A stretch of 64,000 nt of DNA from Candidatus Magnetominusculus dajiuhuensis. Its GTDB lineage: Bacteria > Nitrospirota > Thermodesulfovibrionia > Thermodesulfovibrionales > Magnetobacteriaceae. The stretch is from assembly GCA_015233465.1 (NCBI GenBank), contig JADFXP010000009.1, positions 1-64,000 on the forward strand, given 5' to 3'. A model generated the notes under the pieces. The model had not been told where the DNA came from. It saw nothing but the letters and a program-made list of their open reading frames with translations, and made no database searches. Position numbers and translations under genes: made by a program. Shown in pieces: positions 44,905 to 53,890 of the stretch (position 1 is its first letter; every line of letters begins with the position of its first letter).

Positions 44905-46503
44905 ATGGAACAACAAGGTCAACATAGATCATTAATACTTAGGGGTATTGCCAAGACCTTAAATATAACAGGTGCTGCAGTTGTTGCTTCATATGATCTA
45001 AGTATTGGAGCAACCAAGAAAATTGCTGGAGCTACAATAAATTCAAGCGTTGTGATAGGACAAGGTTTGGCTAAGGCTACAAGGATAACAGGTTCTGGGA
45101 TAGTAAATGCCGCAAAGGCTGCTGGTTCAACTTTCTCAACAGTTGCTGCAACTACAAAGCCAAAGAAGACAGAGACGAAATGTAATTTTAAATTGAGTTC
45201 TTTTGTTTCATTGGGTGCTTATTTTAGAATGTTTGGCAGGGAAACCGATAAGATTCAGGCAAAGATAATGGATTATGAGACAAAGATGCACCATATATAT
45301 TCAGAAGTTGGAAATCAAACAACATCAGGTGCACCAATCGGCCCTGTTACAGCAGAGGCTATAGATCAAAAGATTCATCAAGCAAGGGTTTATGAGGATG
45401 AAATCCAGAGATTAAAGGCGCAGCTTCTAGAATTAAAGGCCAAAGAGGAACAAGCAAAGGTGCAGCAGACAAAGAAAAAATCTCAAGCCTCTGTAAAATC
45501 TACAAAGACACCGCTTGATCAGGTAGAGCGAAATATCAAGATTGCAATTCAAAAGGCATTGAGTTACGGAGTATTTGAGAGTACCTCTGATCGCGCGATA
45601 TTTGAGAAGGTTGCAAATGATCTGCTTGAAAGCGAGATGGAGATAAAGATACTTGCAGCCACAGAGCTTGGAAAGATGGGTAATGCTTCAAGTGCTCCAG
45701 TGTTGATGGAGGCAATAAAATTTGATAATACATATTTAACGACTGAGATTATTAATTCATTGATAAATATTGGAGACGGTCGGGCAGTGACCTTATTTAA
45801 GGCAAGGCTTAATGATAATAATTATAGGGTTAGGATGGGCTGTATAAGAGGCATTTATAAACTTGCGCCAGATAAAGAGGTGATATCGTCTTTAGTTGAC
45901 GCACTAAGAGATGATCATCATGAGGTAAGAAAAACAGCAGTGACGTTTCTTGGATGGAAGGATGATCTATCAGTTGTTCCTTCACTTGTGCAGTGTTTAA
46001 AGGATGAGGATGACAGGGTCAGGGCTGCTACAGTGTCTGCGCTGCTAAATTTTAAGGATCAGTCATCCGTTATGGCATTGATAAAGGCACTCTCTGATAA
46101 GGTACTTGATATAAGAGAAAAAGCGCTTGATACGATAAAGGCTATTACAGGGGTAGATATTGTATTTGATGTCCAGTTATCTGGACAGTCTTTATATGAT
46201 GAGATAAATAAATTAAGAGACTGGTGGTTAAAAGAGAGATTTGGAGATGCAGATATTAGATTTGATGATGACGAGGAACTCTCCAGTAAGGCTGGCGTAG
46301 AAGAGACAGAGACTCCTGCTGAAGGTGAAAATATCAATGAAGAACAAGCTGCTGAGTCTAAAGAAGAGAGTATTACAGTGAGCGCTCCAATTACTGACAC
46401 AACTGAGAATAATATGGTAATTGAGGCAATAGGAAGCGCTGAAGAACCCTTAAAGGAATCGTCTGTTCAGTCAGTAAGTGACACTGTAGAAGAGGTAATT
46501 TAA
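44905..46503 (+). CDS. 11-mer repeat / coiled-coil / HEAT-repeat protein of the magnetosome cluster
   Basis: 532 residues. Residues about 10-85 run in 11-residue units (GIAKTLNITGA / AVVASYDLSIG / ATKKIAGATIN / SSVVIGQGLAK / ATRITGSGIVN). A coiled coil follows (about 140-195). Residues 210-430 hold HEAT/PBS-lyase-like repeats (VSSLVDALRDDHHEVRKTAVTFLGWKDDLSVVPSLVQCL). The last 100 residues are acidic. The head likely binds membrane and the HEAT part proteins, which would suit a link between vesicle and scaffold. GGAGGAG precedes the start. Confidence 0.78.
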   Translation: MEQQGQHRSLILRGIAKTLNITGAAVVASYDLSIGATKKIAGATINSSVVIGQGLAKATRITGSGIVNAAKAAGSTFSTVAATTKPKKTETKCNFKLSSFVSLGAYFRMFGRETDKIQAKIMDYETKMHHIYSEVGNQTTSGAPIGPVTAEAIDQKIHQARVYEDEIQRLKAQLLELKAKEEQAKVQQTKKKSQASVKSTKTPLDQVERNIKIAIQKALSYGVFESTSDRAIFEKVANDLLESEMEIKILAATELGKMGNASSAPVLMEAIKFDNTYLTTEIINSLINIGDGRAVTLFKARLNDNNYRVRMGCIRGIYKLAPDKEVISSLVDALRDDHHEVRKTAVTFLGWKDDLSVVPSLVQCLKDEDDRVRAATVSALLNFKDQSSVMALIKALSDKVLDIREKALDTIKAITGVDIVFDVQLSGQSLYDEINKLRDWWLKERFGDADIRFDDDEELSSKAGVEETETPAEGENINEEQAAESKEESITVSAPITDTTENNMVIEAIGSAEEPLKESSVQSVSDTVEEVI

Positions 46504-46542
46504 AACATATTTACAGAAATATTATGATAGAGAGGCAGTTTT

Positions 46543-47193
46543 ATGCAATCAGAGACAAATAATGGCAGTACTCCACATATGACTGAAGCAGAGTGGTCTG
46601 CTAAGAAGGCAGAATTTAAAAATAAGCTGTCTCGTTATAAAGATGTTGTGGGGTCTGAGGATGATGATAGTCTGATTGCCAAAAAAAGACAGCTGTTATT
46701 AGATATAGAAGGTCTTGAGCATGAAAATCATGAGTTAAACGGTCAGATAGCGCAGTTTCAGCAGGAGATAATCAATAAACGTACAGAGGCAAGGAATATA
46801 TTCAAGCGTTCTGATGATCTAAAAAACGCATTAGTAAGATTTTTTACAGAAGAAAATAATCTAATAAATGAGATAAAATTTCTTGAGGCTGAGCAGAAAA
46901 AATATAATACAGAATTTATAGCGATAACAGAGACATTGAGGGGACATATTTCCTCTCTAGGCGGGGTGGTAAAGGAGATTAAATTTATTAAAGGCGAGAT
47001 CCGCAGCCTGCGTGAGAAGATGTATTTGATGGAAATAGATGTAGCGACAAAGTATAATGATATAGATGGGTTGGATTCAAAGCTGATTTCTGCAAAAAAA
47101 GCGCTTATAGGGCTTCAAAGTAAGATGAAGGATGTTGAAAAAAAGGCAAAATTAATGTATTATACAAACAGATTGGAGGAGGCTTATGAGTGA
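46543..47193 (+). CDS. Coiled-coil protein of the magnetosome cluster
   Basis: 216 residues, predominantly coiled coil (KKRQLLLDIEGLEHENHELNGQIAQFQQEIINKR; IKFIKGEIRSLREKMYLMEI). Its end overlaps the next gene by eight bases. No domain recognised. Confidence 0.7.
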   Translation: MQSETNNGSTPHMTEAEWSAKKAEFKNKLSRYKDVVGSEDDDSLIAKKRQLLLDIEGLEHENHELNGQIAQFQQEIINKRTEARNIFKRSDDLKNALVRFFTEENNLINEIKFLEAEQKKYNTEFIAITETLRGHISSLGGVVKEIKFIKGEIRSLREKMYLMEIDVATKYNDIDGLDSKLISAKKALIGLQSKMKDVEKKAKLMYYTNRLEEAYE

Positions 47194-48034
47194 TATATAC
47201 GAAAAAAATGACGATTGGATAAGAAATATTCACAAAGGCCTGATAGATGTAGATGAGCGGATGAAAAGGTCTTTGGCTGAGGATGCTGCAAATATTTCAA
47301 AAAACGGCACAATGCAAAAGACAACGCTTCCAGAAATTAAGGGTCTTGAACTTTTGATGGAGGGGATTTATACTGTAGATGTAGAAAGAACTATCTCAGA
47401 TATGACTGAGATAATCAAAAATACTGAGTCGCAGTTAGACAAGGTTCTGACAATAAATTCTCATCTTGGCAAGGATTTAAAGGTTTCAAAAGAGATGATT
47501 GCTTATCTTAAAGGTGAAAATAAGAGATTAGCTGATAAGATAGAGCAGATGGAAGATGATATACCTCATAAACGTGAACTTCAAGCAGTGATTGATCAGT
47601 TGGTAGATGAAAGAAATAAGTCTCATAATATAATAAATGATTTTAGGCATAAGGCAGAACTGGCTCAGGTAAGGGAGGGAGAGGGTCAAAAACGTATTTA
47701 TGATCTGATTGAGGAAACAAAAGACAATAAAGCCGAGATTGGGTATCTTGAGAATAAATTAAATGGTACGATTGAACAATTAGGCTCTGTTAAGAAAAAG
47801 GCAAGTATCTTATATAGTGAAAATATAGCTTATAAAGATAAGATTAATCGTCTTGAGGCACAGTTGAAAGAAAGTCTTGATGAGAGATATAAATTATTGA
47901 GAGAATTAAAGGATTCAAAGGCAACAATAGGCGAGATTAGATCGTCTCTGACTGCTGCAAAGCTCCAGTCAAAGAGGTATTTCTATGAAGCTTCTGATGA
48001 GAAAAAGGCTGAAGCCATTAGTTCAGGGAGTTGA
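47186..48034 (+). CDS. Coiled-coil protein of the magnetosome cluster
   Basis: 282 residues, coiled coil from about residue 60 onward with few breaks (ENKRLADKIEQMEDDIPHKRELQAVIDQLVDERN; YKDKINRLEAQLKESLDERYKLLRELKDSK). GGAGG sits just upstream, inside the preceding gene. No domain recognised. Confidence 0.7.
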   Translation: MSDIYEKNDDWIRNIHKGLIDVDERMKRSLAEDAANISKNGTMQKTTLPEIKGLELLMEGIYTVDVERTISDMTEIIKNTESQLDKVLTINSHLGKDLKVSKEMIAYLKGENKRLADKIEQMEDDIPHKRELQAVIDQLVDERNKSHNIINDFRHKAELAQVREGEGQKRIYDLIEETKDNKAEIGYLENKLNGTIEQLGSVKKKASILYSENIAYKDKINRLEAQLKESLDERYKLLRELKDSKATIGEIRSSLTAAKLQSKRYFYEASDEKKAEAISSGS

Positions 48035-48051
48035 GGGAGTTTTAATTTGAA

Positions 48052-48573
48052 ATGAATGATTATTTAGAATTAAGCGCTATTGAAAATATGAAGCAATATC
48101 TAATAGATGAGCGGGAGGCTCTAAAGACTAGATATAATATGCTTAAGACTGAGATAAATAAATTAGATGACGACCTATCGGAAGCTAGGGCGTATATTGC
48201 GTCCTATGATAATAGAGAAAAGGATCATGCAGTTAATAGTGAAAAGCTCAAGACAAAAAAAGAACATTTGATTGAGCAGATTAATAATTCCCAGCAAAAT
48301 ATCAAGACTGTTAAGCAGGATATAGATAGAAGCACAGCCCTTAAAGATGCCTTACAGTCTGAATTAGCAGATGTTGTTGATCAAAAGGCGTTATCAATGG
48401 CAAGGTATGCAGATATTGAAGAAGGAATAAAGGCTGCTGCTATAGATAGAAAGGAAAAGATGCCAAATTTGAAAAATTATAATGATACGCTTAGAAAGGC
48501 TCATCGGTTATTTAAAGAGGCTGAAAGCAGAATGGATATTTCAATTAAATTAAGACCAAGGAAATTATATTAG
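48052..48573 (+). CDS. Coiled-coil protein of the magnetosome cluster
   Basis: 173 residues of continuous coiled coil (LIDEREALKTRYNMLKTEINKLDDDLSEARAYI; QQNIKTVKQDIDRSTALKDALQSEL), basic C-terminus (ISIKLRPRKLY). Last coiled-coil gene of the series, 58 nt before the STAS gene. Confidence 0.7.
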   Translation: MNDYLELSAIENMKQYLIDEREALKTRYNMLKTEINKLDDDLSEARAYIASYDNREKDHAVNSEKLKTKKEHLIEQINNSQQNIKTVKQDIDRSTALKDALQSELADVVDQKALSMARYADIEEGIKAAAIDRKEKMPNLKNYNDTLRKAHRLFKEAESRMDISIKLRPRKLY

Positions 48574-48630
48574 AAATTATTGATGTTATGTTAATATAGA
48601 TAATTATTATATAAAGATGGAGGGTGGATT

Positions 48631-48936
48631 ATGGCAATAACTTCAAAAGTAACGGATGGTAACAGCGCAGTTTTGCAGATAAGCGGACGTTTTGATATTA
48701 ATGATTTTGAGAATTTTAGCGAGACTTCAAAGACATTAATCAATAAAGGTGTAAAAAAATACATCGTTGACCTTTCTGAAACGGAGTATTTGGATTCTTC
48801 AGCTTTGGGAATGCTGCTATTGCTGCGTGAGCGTGTTGGCGGAGATGAGGCAGATATTACCATAGTTAATGCAAGTTCTGAGGTCAAAAAGATTCTTACA
48901 ATTTCAAATTTTCAGAGATTATTTAAACTTGAATAG
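48631..48936 (+). CDS. STAS-domain anti-anti-sigma-factor-like protein
   Basis: 101 residues, a single STAS domain: VLQISGRFDINDFENFSET, KYIVDLSETEYLDSSALGMLLLLRERV. The Ser in LDSSALG is the position phosphorylated in SpoIIAA-type proteins. Usual role: reversible binding to a kinase/anti-sigma factor. No such partner is adjacent. As last gene of the cluster it may tie magnetosome formation to a switch, or act only as a protein-binding module. GGAGG upstream. Confidence 0.88.
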   Translation: MAITSKVTDGNSAVLQISGRFDINDFENFSETSKTLINKGVKKYIVDLSETEYLDSSALGMLLLLRERVGGDEADITIVNASSEVKKILTISNFQRLFKLE

Positions 48937-48991
48937 AATTATCAGTATTTAAATTTGTTTGAAAGACTATAAACATCTCTGACTTGTTTTG

Positions 48992-49029
48992 AATATGATA
49001 TAGGGGGATTGATAAGAATATATCATATT
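48992..49029. promoter_or_regulatory. 11-bp hairpin after the magnetosome cluster
   Basis: AATATGATATA and TATATCATATT pair perfectly around a 16-nt loop. No U-run follows, so an operator or mRNA-end structure is as likely as a terminator. It lies in the 374-nt gap 48937-49310, which is otherwise AT-rich and holds the promoter at 49217. Confidence 0.45.
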
Positions 49030-49216
49030 GTAAGATATAAAAGTAACGCAATCGTTTTAATTATTTATTAACTATTAATAAATGATTTTAATATATAACT
49101 CTTTTCAAATAATTGATGCCTGATAAACTGAAAGAGGATAGACTTGTATCTTTGAATAAACAAATATTTGTATTTGTAATTAATAAAATCCTCTAATATT
49201 AAAAGTCTTTTCTTTA

Positions 49217-49225
49217 TGCTATAAT
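49217..49225 (+). promoter_or_regulatory. Extended -10 promoter of the HD-GYP operon
   Basis: TGCTATAAT, a consensus -10 with the extended TG, 85 nt before the HD-GYP start. The -35 region is weak, which is usual for extended -10 promoters. Confidence 0.45.
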
Positions 49226-49310
49226 AATAATAAAATAGAGGGTCTGTTTATTCCGCTATATTTTATAACTTCGACATAATATTGTTGCAGTTTTACATGG
49301 AGATGTTTAT

Positions 49311-50540
49311 ATGAGAGAAAAAATACCTATTGAATCTTTGACTTTAGGTATGTATGTAGATGGTTTTGATAAGTCTTGGTTTACCACTCCTTTTTTAAAA
49401 CATAAATTCCTTGTTAAGACAACTGAACAGATTGAAAGACTCAAAAACTCTGGGGTTAAGACACTTTTTATTGAAACTAGCAAGGGAATAAAGATAATTT
49501 CAGGGGATCAAGATGATGAAATAAATATTGTTGAACAGCCTCAAATTATTGATGATACACCAAAAGATGCTAAAGTTAAGACCGATTTTAAGCACTATAA
49601 TGAATTAAAAGAGACACTTTTTGAGATTGATAGAAATGTTTTTACAAAGGGGAGCAAGATAGATTTTGAGTTGACAAGAAAGATGGGGCTTGAGATTGAA
49701 ACAATCGCGCCTTATGAAGATACCGAAATAGAAATAGATGAAAATATCATGTCTGCTAAAAATGAGCTTCTTATTAGAAGAAAGGACATTGAGAAATATA
49801 GAAAATATCTTGAAAAAATATTCAATCAGCGTAAAAATGATGAGGAATCTATAAATTTTAATAGCACAATTGTTAGAGAGAATTCAAAGATAGCAATCAA
49901 AGAGATATTTGATGATCCAAGAAATTCACATACTATAGATAAAAGCAGCAAGATAGTTCTTCAAATATTAAATGGTATATTAGATAATTCCCTTGCAGTA
50001 TCAAGTCTTTTATCAGTAAATAAATTTGACTATTACCTTTATACTCATTCTGTAAACGTATGTGTTTTATCAATTGGTATAGCCTTAAATCTGGGAATTA
50101 AAGACACTGCTGCTTTATTTCAACTTGCAATGGGGGCATTGCTGCATGATATTGGAAAGAGTACGATTTCTTCAGATATTTTAAATCGTCCTACCTCTCG
50201 GTTATCTGAACTTGAGTTATCAATATTTAAACAGCACGTTTCTGAGAGTGAAAATCTATTAAGATTGTTTGCTGATGTGCCAGAAGGCGTGTTTCCAGCA
50301 ATAACTGAGCATCATGAAAAACTCTCTGGTAAGGGGTATCCTCGTGGATTAAAGGAAAATGAACTGCATATATCAGGCAAGATTGTAGCGTTAGTAAATT
50401 ATTATGATGATCTGACAACAGAGCGTCCATACAAAAAAATTGTTAAGCCTTATGAGGCTCTTTCAATGATTCAAGAGCAATCTGATCATTATGACAAGCG
50501 GATATTCAGCGAGTTGATAAAACTGCTCGGCAGGACATAA
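49311..50540 (+). CDS. HD-GYP cyclic-di-GMP phosphodiesterase (DUF3391 N-domain)
   Basis: 409 residues. N-terminal DUF3391 (IPIESLTLGMYVDGFDKSWFTTPFLKHKFLV); HD-GYP domain at about 235-400 with His246, HDIGK (HD at 279-280) and HHEKLSGKGYP near 332-342. Hydrolyses c-di-GMP, often to favour motility. Stop overlaps the kinase start by one base (TAATG), so the two are co-translated. Confidence 0.92.
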   Translation: MREKIPIESLTLGMYVDGFDKSWFTTPFLKHKFLVKTTEQIERLKNSGVKTLFIETSKGIKIISGDQDDEINIVEQPQIIDDTPKDAKVKTDFKHYNELKETLFEIDRNVFTKGSKIDFELTRKMGLEIETIAPYEDTEIEIDENIMSAKNELLIRRKDIEKYRKYLEKIFNQRKNDEESINFNSTIVRENSKIAIKEIFDDPRNSHTIDKSSKIVLQILNGILDNSLAVSSLLSVNKFDYYLYTHSVNVCVLSIGIALNLGIKDTAALFQLAMGALLHDIGKSTISSDILNRPTSRLSELELSIFKQHVSESENLLRLFADVPEGVFPAITEHHEKLSGKGYPRGLKENELHISGKIVALVNYYDDLTTERPYKKIVKPYEALSMIQEQSDHYDKRIFSELIKLLGRT

Positions 50541-51778
50541 TGACTATTGTCAAAAAGATTATTCTTCTTTGTTTATCTTCCATATTAGCCGCAGTTTTAG
50601 GTATAGATATTTATATATATTGTTTAAACTGGCAGCCTTCTTTTATAAATTTATTGATTTTATCCTTGATTATATTATTGATAGAATCAATAATCGTATT
50701 TTACTTAGCAAGACAGATCATGATTGGGATAAAAAATCTAACATCTACTTTTGATGATATTTATCAAGGGAAATTAGAAATAGAAGTATTAAGCCGTAAA
50801 GATGATGAGACATTTGAGATCGCAATGTTAATAAACCATTTGCGGTGCAATTTAATAGAATGCAGGGCTCAAATGGCTCAAAATACAAGTAGTCTTCAAG
50901 TAACAAATCAGAGGATGTTAAATGAGATTGTGCAGCGCAAGCGAGTAGAAAATGAACTTGTACAGCATAAAAATCATCTTGAGGAATTAGTTAAGGATGC
51001 AACATTGGAACTTCAAGGTACACTTGAGATGCTAAAGCAAGAGATTGCTGAGCGAAAACTCTCACAAGAAAGACAGGCTCGGATGTTGATTGACCTTGAG
51101 GCAGTAAATCAGGAGTTAAATGATTTTGCTTATATAATATCGCATGATTTGAAGGCTCCTCTAAGATCTATTGGGTCGCTTGTAGATTGGATAATCAATG
51201 ATTATTCAGATAAACTTGATCAAGAGGGCAAAAATTATATGTCGCTTTTGGTTAAAAGGGTTAGAAGGATGCACAGTTTGATAGAAAGTTTGCTTGGATA
51301 TTCTGTTTTAGGCAGGTTTGTAGATAAGATGGTAGATACGGATATATCCCAAACGGTTATGGATGTAATAGAAGAACTAAATGTGCCTTCTCATATTCAA
51401 ATCTCAATTATTGATAAACTGCCGATATTGACCTTTGAAAAGGATTTAATGAGACAGATTTTTTATCATTTAATTGGAAATGCTATAAAATTTATTGATA
51501 AAGAAAAGGGTGAGATAAAAATAACTTGTAAAGAAGACCAAAATACATGGATATTTAATGTAGAAGATAATGGTATAGGGATAGAAGAAAAATATTTTGA
51601 TAAGATTTTTCAGATATTTCAGACCCTTACATCAAGAGATGAATTTGAAAGCAATGGAATTGGACTTACGATAGTAAAAAAGATTGTAGAGATGTACGGC
51701 GGAAGCCTGTGGGTAACATCTACGTTAAATATTGGAAGCAAATTTTCATTTACCCTCCCTAAAAACATAAATCAATAA
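50540..51778 (+). CDS. Membrane histidine kinase
   Basis: 412 residues. Two TM helices (about 5-25 and 34-58), a short HAMP-like region, a coiled coil (about 110-185), HisKA with DFAYIISHDLKAPLRSIGSLVDWI, and HATPase (ENDGIGIEEKYFDKIFQIFQ; NGIGLTIVKKIVEMYGG). Resembles phytochrome/KdpD-type HisKA kinases. No response regulator is adjacent; the HD-GYP partner upstream suggests c-di-GMP-linked signalling. Confidence 0.87.
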   Translation: MTIVKKIILLCLSSILAAVLGIDIYIYCLNWQPSFINLLILSLIILLIESIIVFYLARQIMIGIKNLTSTFDDIYQGKLEIEVLSRKDDETFEIAMLINHLRCNLIECRAQMAQNTSSLQVTNQRMLNEIVQRKRVENELVQHKNHLEELVKDATLELQGTLEMLKQEIAERKLSQERQARMLIDLEAVNQELNDFAYIISHDLKAPLRSIGSLVDWIINDYSDKLDQEGKNYMSLLVKRVRRMHSLIESLLGYSVLGRFVDKMVDTDISQTVMDVIEELNVPSHIQISIIDKLPILTFEKDLMRQIFYHLIGNAIKFIDKEKGEIKITCKEDQNTWIFNVEDNGIGIEEKYFDKIFQIFQTLTSRDEFESNGIGLTIVKKIVEMYGGSLWVTSTLNIGSKFSFTLPKNINQ

Positions 51779-51828
51779 AAAAGATCTCCACACAACCTAA
51801 AAATAACTAAATGTTTTTATAATGGGTT

Positions 51829-51879
51829 CAAAGGGACGAGTCCCTTTGCAGGGATTTTTAAGGGGCAGAGCCCCTTAAA
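51829..51879. repeat. Double-hairpin repeat element
   Basis: Two perfect hairpins side by side: CAAAGGGAC/GTCCCTTTG with a 2-nt loop, and TTTAAGGGGC/GCCCCTTAAA with a 3-nt loop. GC-rich against an AT-rich background. Looks like an intergenic REP/BIME-type element; it may also end the kinase transcript. Confidence 0.75.
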
Positions 51880-52007
51880 GTAAAGTTTATGCAGAGCTCT
51901 TATAAATTTTTTCTCTGCGTCTAAGCGGTGAAAAATCTTTTCTTTTTTTTATTCAAAGAGTTATACTGAAATTGTATAGTAGTAAATTACATTTTATGGG
52001 GGGCTTT

Positions 52008-52889
52008 ATGGATAATTCATTAATATTACAAGAGGCTAACAAGATAGTCGCTGCCGTCGGAATACCAACAATGCCTGCGATAGTTGCAAAGATCACAAAT
52101 GAGGCAAGAAAACCAAATCCTAATTTTGCAGTAATTGCTGAGATGATTAAGGAAGACATTGGACTTTCAGCAAAGGTGTTAAAACTGGCAAATTCTGCAA
52201 TGTTTGGCGCAGGAAAGGTTGATTCTGTTGCGCGCGCATTAATGATTATGGGATTTGGGGTTTTTTATAATGTAATTTTATCAACTGCAATCACAGAATC
52301 TTTAAAGAAATTCAAGCTGCCTCAGGCAACATTTAAGGAGTTTTGGGAGCACAGCATGTTTATGGCAATGACCTGTGCTCTGATTACAAAGAGATTATCA
52401 GCTTCAGATATAGGAATTGTTTCAGAGGATAAGGCATATACAGCAGGACTATTTCATGATTGCGGAATACCTTTAATAATAATGAGACATGGTGACACAG
52501 AGGATTTATATCGTTATGGTCAGACAGACTATTCAAATATCATGCTTGGTGAGGATGATTTAATAAGCACTAATCATTGCGCATTAGGCGGTCTGGTAGC
52601 AAAGTCATGGAAATTGGATACATTTGTGATTTCATGTATTCAGCTGCATCATAATCCTCCTAAGTCTATTAAAGATGATTCAGTTAGATTGATGAACGTG
52701 ATTTTGACGCTTGCTGAGTGTTTTTATAGCGAGCATTTTACAACCTTTAAGGATATAAAAAATTACGACGAAGCGGGTCTTATTAAAAATATTACCACAG
52801 GGCTTGATATGGCAATTGAGGAGTATCAAGATCTAAGGGATGAGGTAGCAGATAAGATAGTAAAGGCTATTGCAGATAGTTCGTTATAG
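52008..52889 (+). CDS. HDOD-domain signalling protein
   Basis: About 293 residues from the ATG at 52008, which follows a G-rich ribosome-binding site. HDOD core: AAVGIPTMPAIVAKITNEARKPNPNFAVIAEMIKEDIGLSAKVLKLANSAMFG, then FWEHSMFMAMTCALI, AGLFHDCGIPLI and ALGGLVAKSWKL. HDOD proteins act in signalling and lack the full catalytic HD set. Overlaps the next gene by 20 nt. Confidence 0.88.
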   Translation: MDNSLILQEANKIVAAVGIPTMPAIVAKITNEARKPNPNFAVIAEMIKEDIGLSAKVLKLANSAMFGAGKVDSVARALMIMGFGVFYNVILSTAITESLKKFKLPQATFKEFWEHSMFMAMTCALITKRLSASDIGIVSEDKAYTAGLFHDCGIPLIIMRHGDTEDLYRYGQTDYSNIMLGEDDLISTNHCALGGLVAKSWKLDTFVISCIQLHHNPPKSIKDDSVRLMNVILTLAECFYSEHFTTFKDIKNYDEAGLIKNITTGLDMAIEEYQDLRDEVADKIVKAIADSSL

Positions 52890-53871
52890 CGGCAAGGGTT
52901 TGTTACTTAATATAAATACAACCGTCACTTTTTTTAGTGAATTGTCCTCACTTTATTCAAGCGGGATTCCACTGACGCAATCTCTGACGATGCTGATAAA
53001 GACGATAAAGTCTAAAGAGATTAATACTGCGTTAGTAAATGCACATGCAAAGATAGAGAGTGGTCAAAAACTCGCAGAGTCTTTATATTCAGAGGGACTT
53101 TTAAACACCCTTCATTATAATCTAATAATCCTTGGCGAGCAAACTGGAACGCTTGATGTAATCCTAAAAAATATCGTTAAAGAGGCAGAGGAACGTCAGT
53201 CTTTATATAGAAGTATCATATCAAAACTTATCTATCCATCCATAATGATCTTGACATCAATTGCAATAATTCCCCTTCCAGAGGCGTTTAAAGAAAACGG
53301 CTCATATCTTCGGTCAGCCATAGTTCCAATGATAATACTTTTAATGATAGTTGGGGGAGCTTATTATATTTATAAAAATTACAGTGAAGATGATGGATTT
53401 AGAAGGGGCTGGGATAGATTTATAATAAGGATTCCGTATATAGGGGGTATAATAGAAACCCTTGCATGGATAAGATTTTGTACGGCATTTTCGATTTGTA
53501 TAGGTTCAGGATTAGATATAATAAATACCGCAGAGTTGTCATGTAAATCACTTGGCAATAGAGCCTTGGAATCGCAGACGATATACATTAAAAGGGCGAT
53601 GATTCTGGGGAAGGGATTAAGCGCGTTTTTGGCAGAGATAACATCTGTGCCGTCTATAATTATTGAAATGGCAGAGATTGGGGAGCATTCTGGAACTCTG
53701 CAAGAGTCTATGGGCAGGGCTGGGACTTACCTAAAAGACAAGGTAACGCATAAATTATCGGTTCTAAATGTGGTATTGCCAATAGTAATATCTCTAATTA
53801 TTGCAGGTTTTATTGGATATTCTGTAATTAAATTTTATATGGGTTATTTTAAGATGCTTAATTCTTATTAG
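52870..53871 (+). CDS. GspF/PilC-like type II secretion inner-membrane protein
   Basis: 333 residues, TTG start inside the HDOD gene. Two T2SF repeats: FFSELSSLYSSGIPLTQSLTML...LGEQTGTLDVILKNIVKE, and FCTAFSICIGSGLDIINTAEL...MAEIGEHSGTLQESMGRAG; three TM regions. Such proteins form the platform of type II secretion or type IV pilus machines. No other machine genes are nearby. Confidence 0.88.
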   Translation: MQIVRYSGKGLLLNINTTVTFFSELSSLYSSGIPLTQSLTMLIKTIKSKEINTALVNAHAKIESGQKLAESLYSEGLLNTLHYNLIILGEQTGTLDVILKNIVKEAEERQSLYRSIISKLIYPSIMILTSIAIIPLPEAFKENGSYLRSAIVPMIILLMIVGGAYYIYKNYSEDDGFRRGWDRFIIRIPYIGGIIETLAWIRFCTAFSICIGSGLDIINTAELSCKSLGNRALESQTIYIKRAMILGKGLSAFLAEITSVPSIIIEMAEIGEHSGTLQESMGRAGTYLKDKVTHKLSVLNVVLPIVISLIIAGFIGYSVIKFYMGYFKMLNSY

Positions 53872-53890
53872 AGATTAGGGAGGGATTTTT

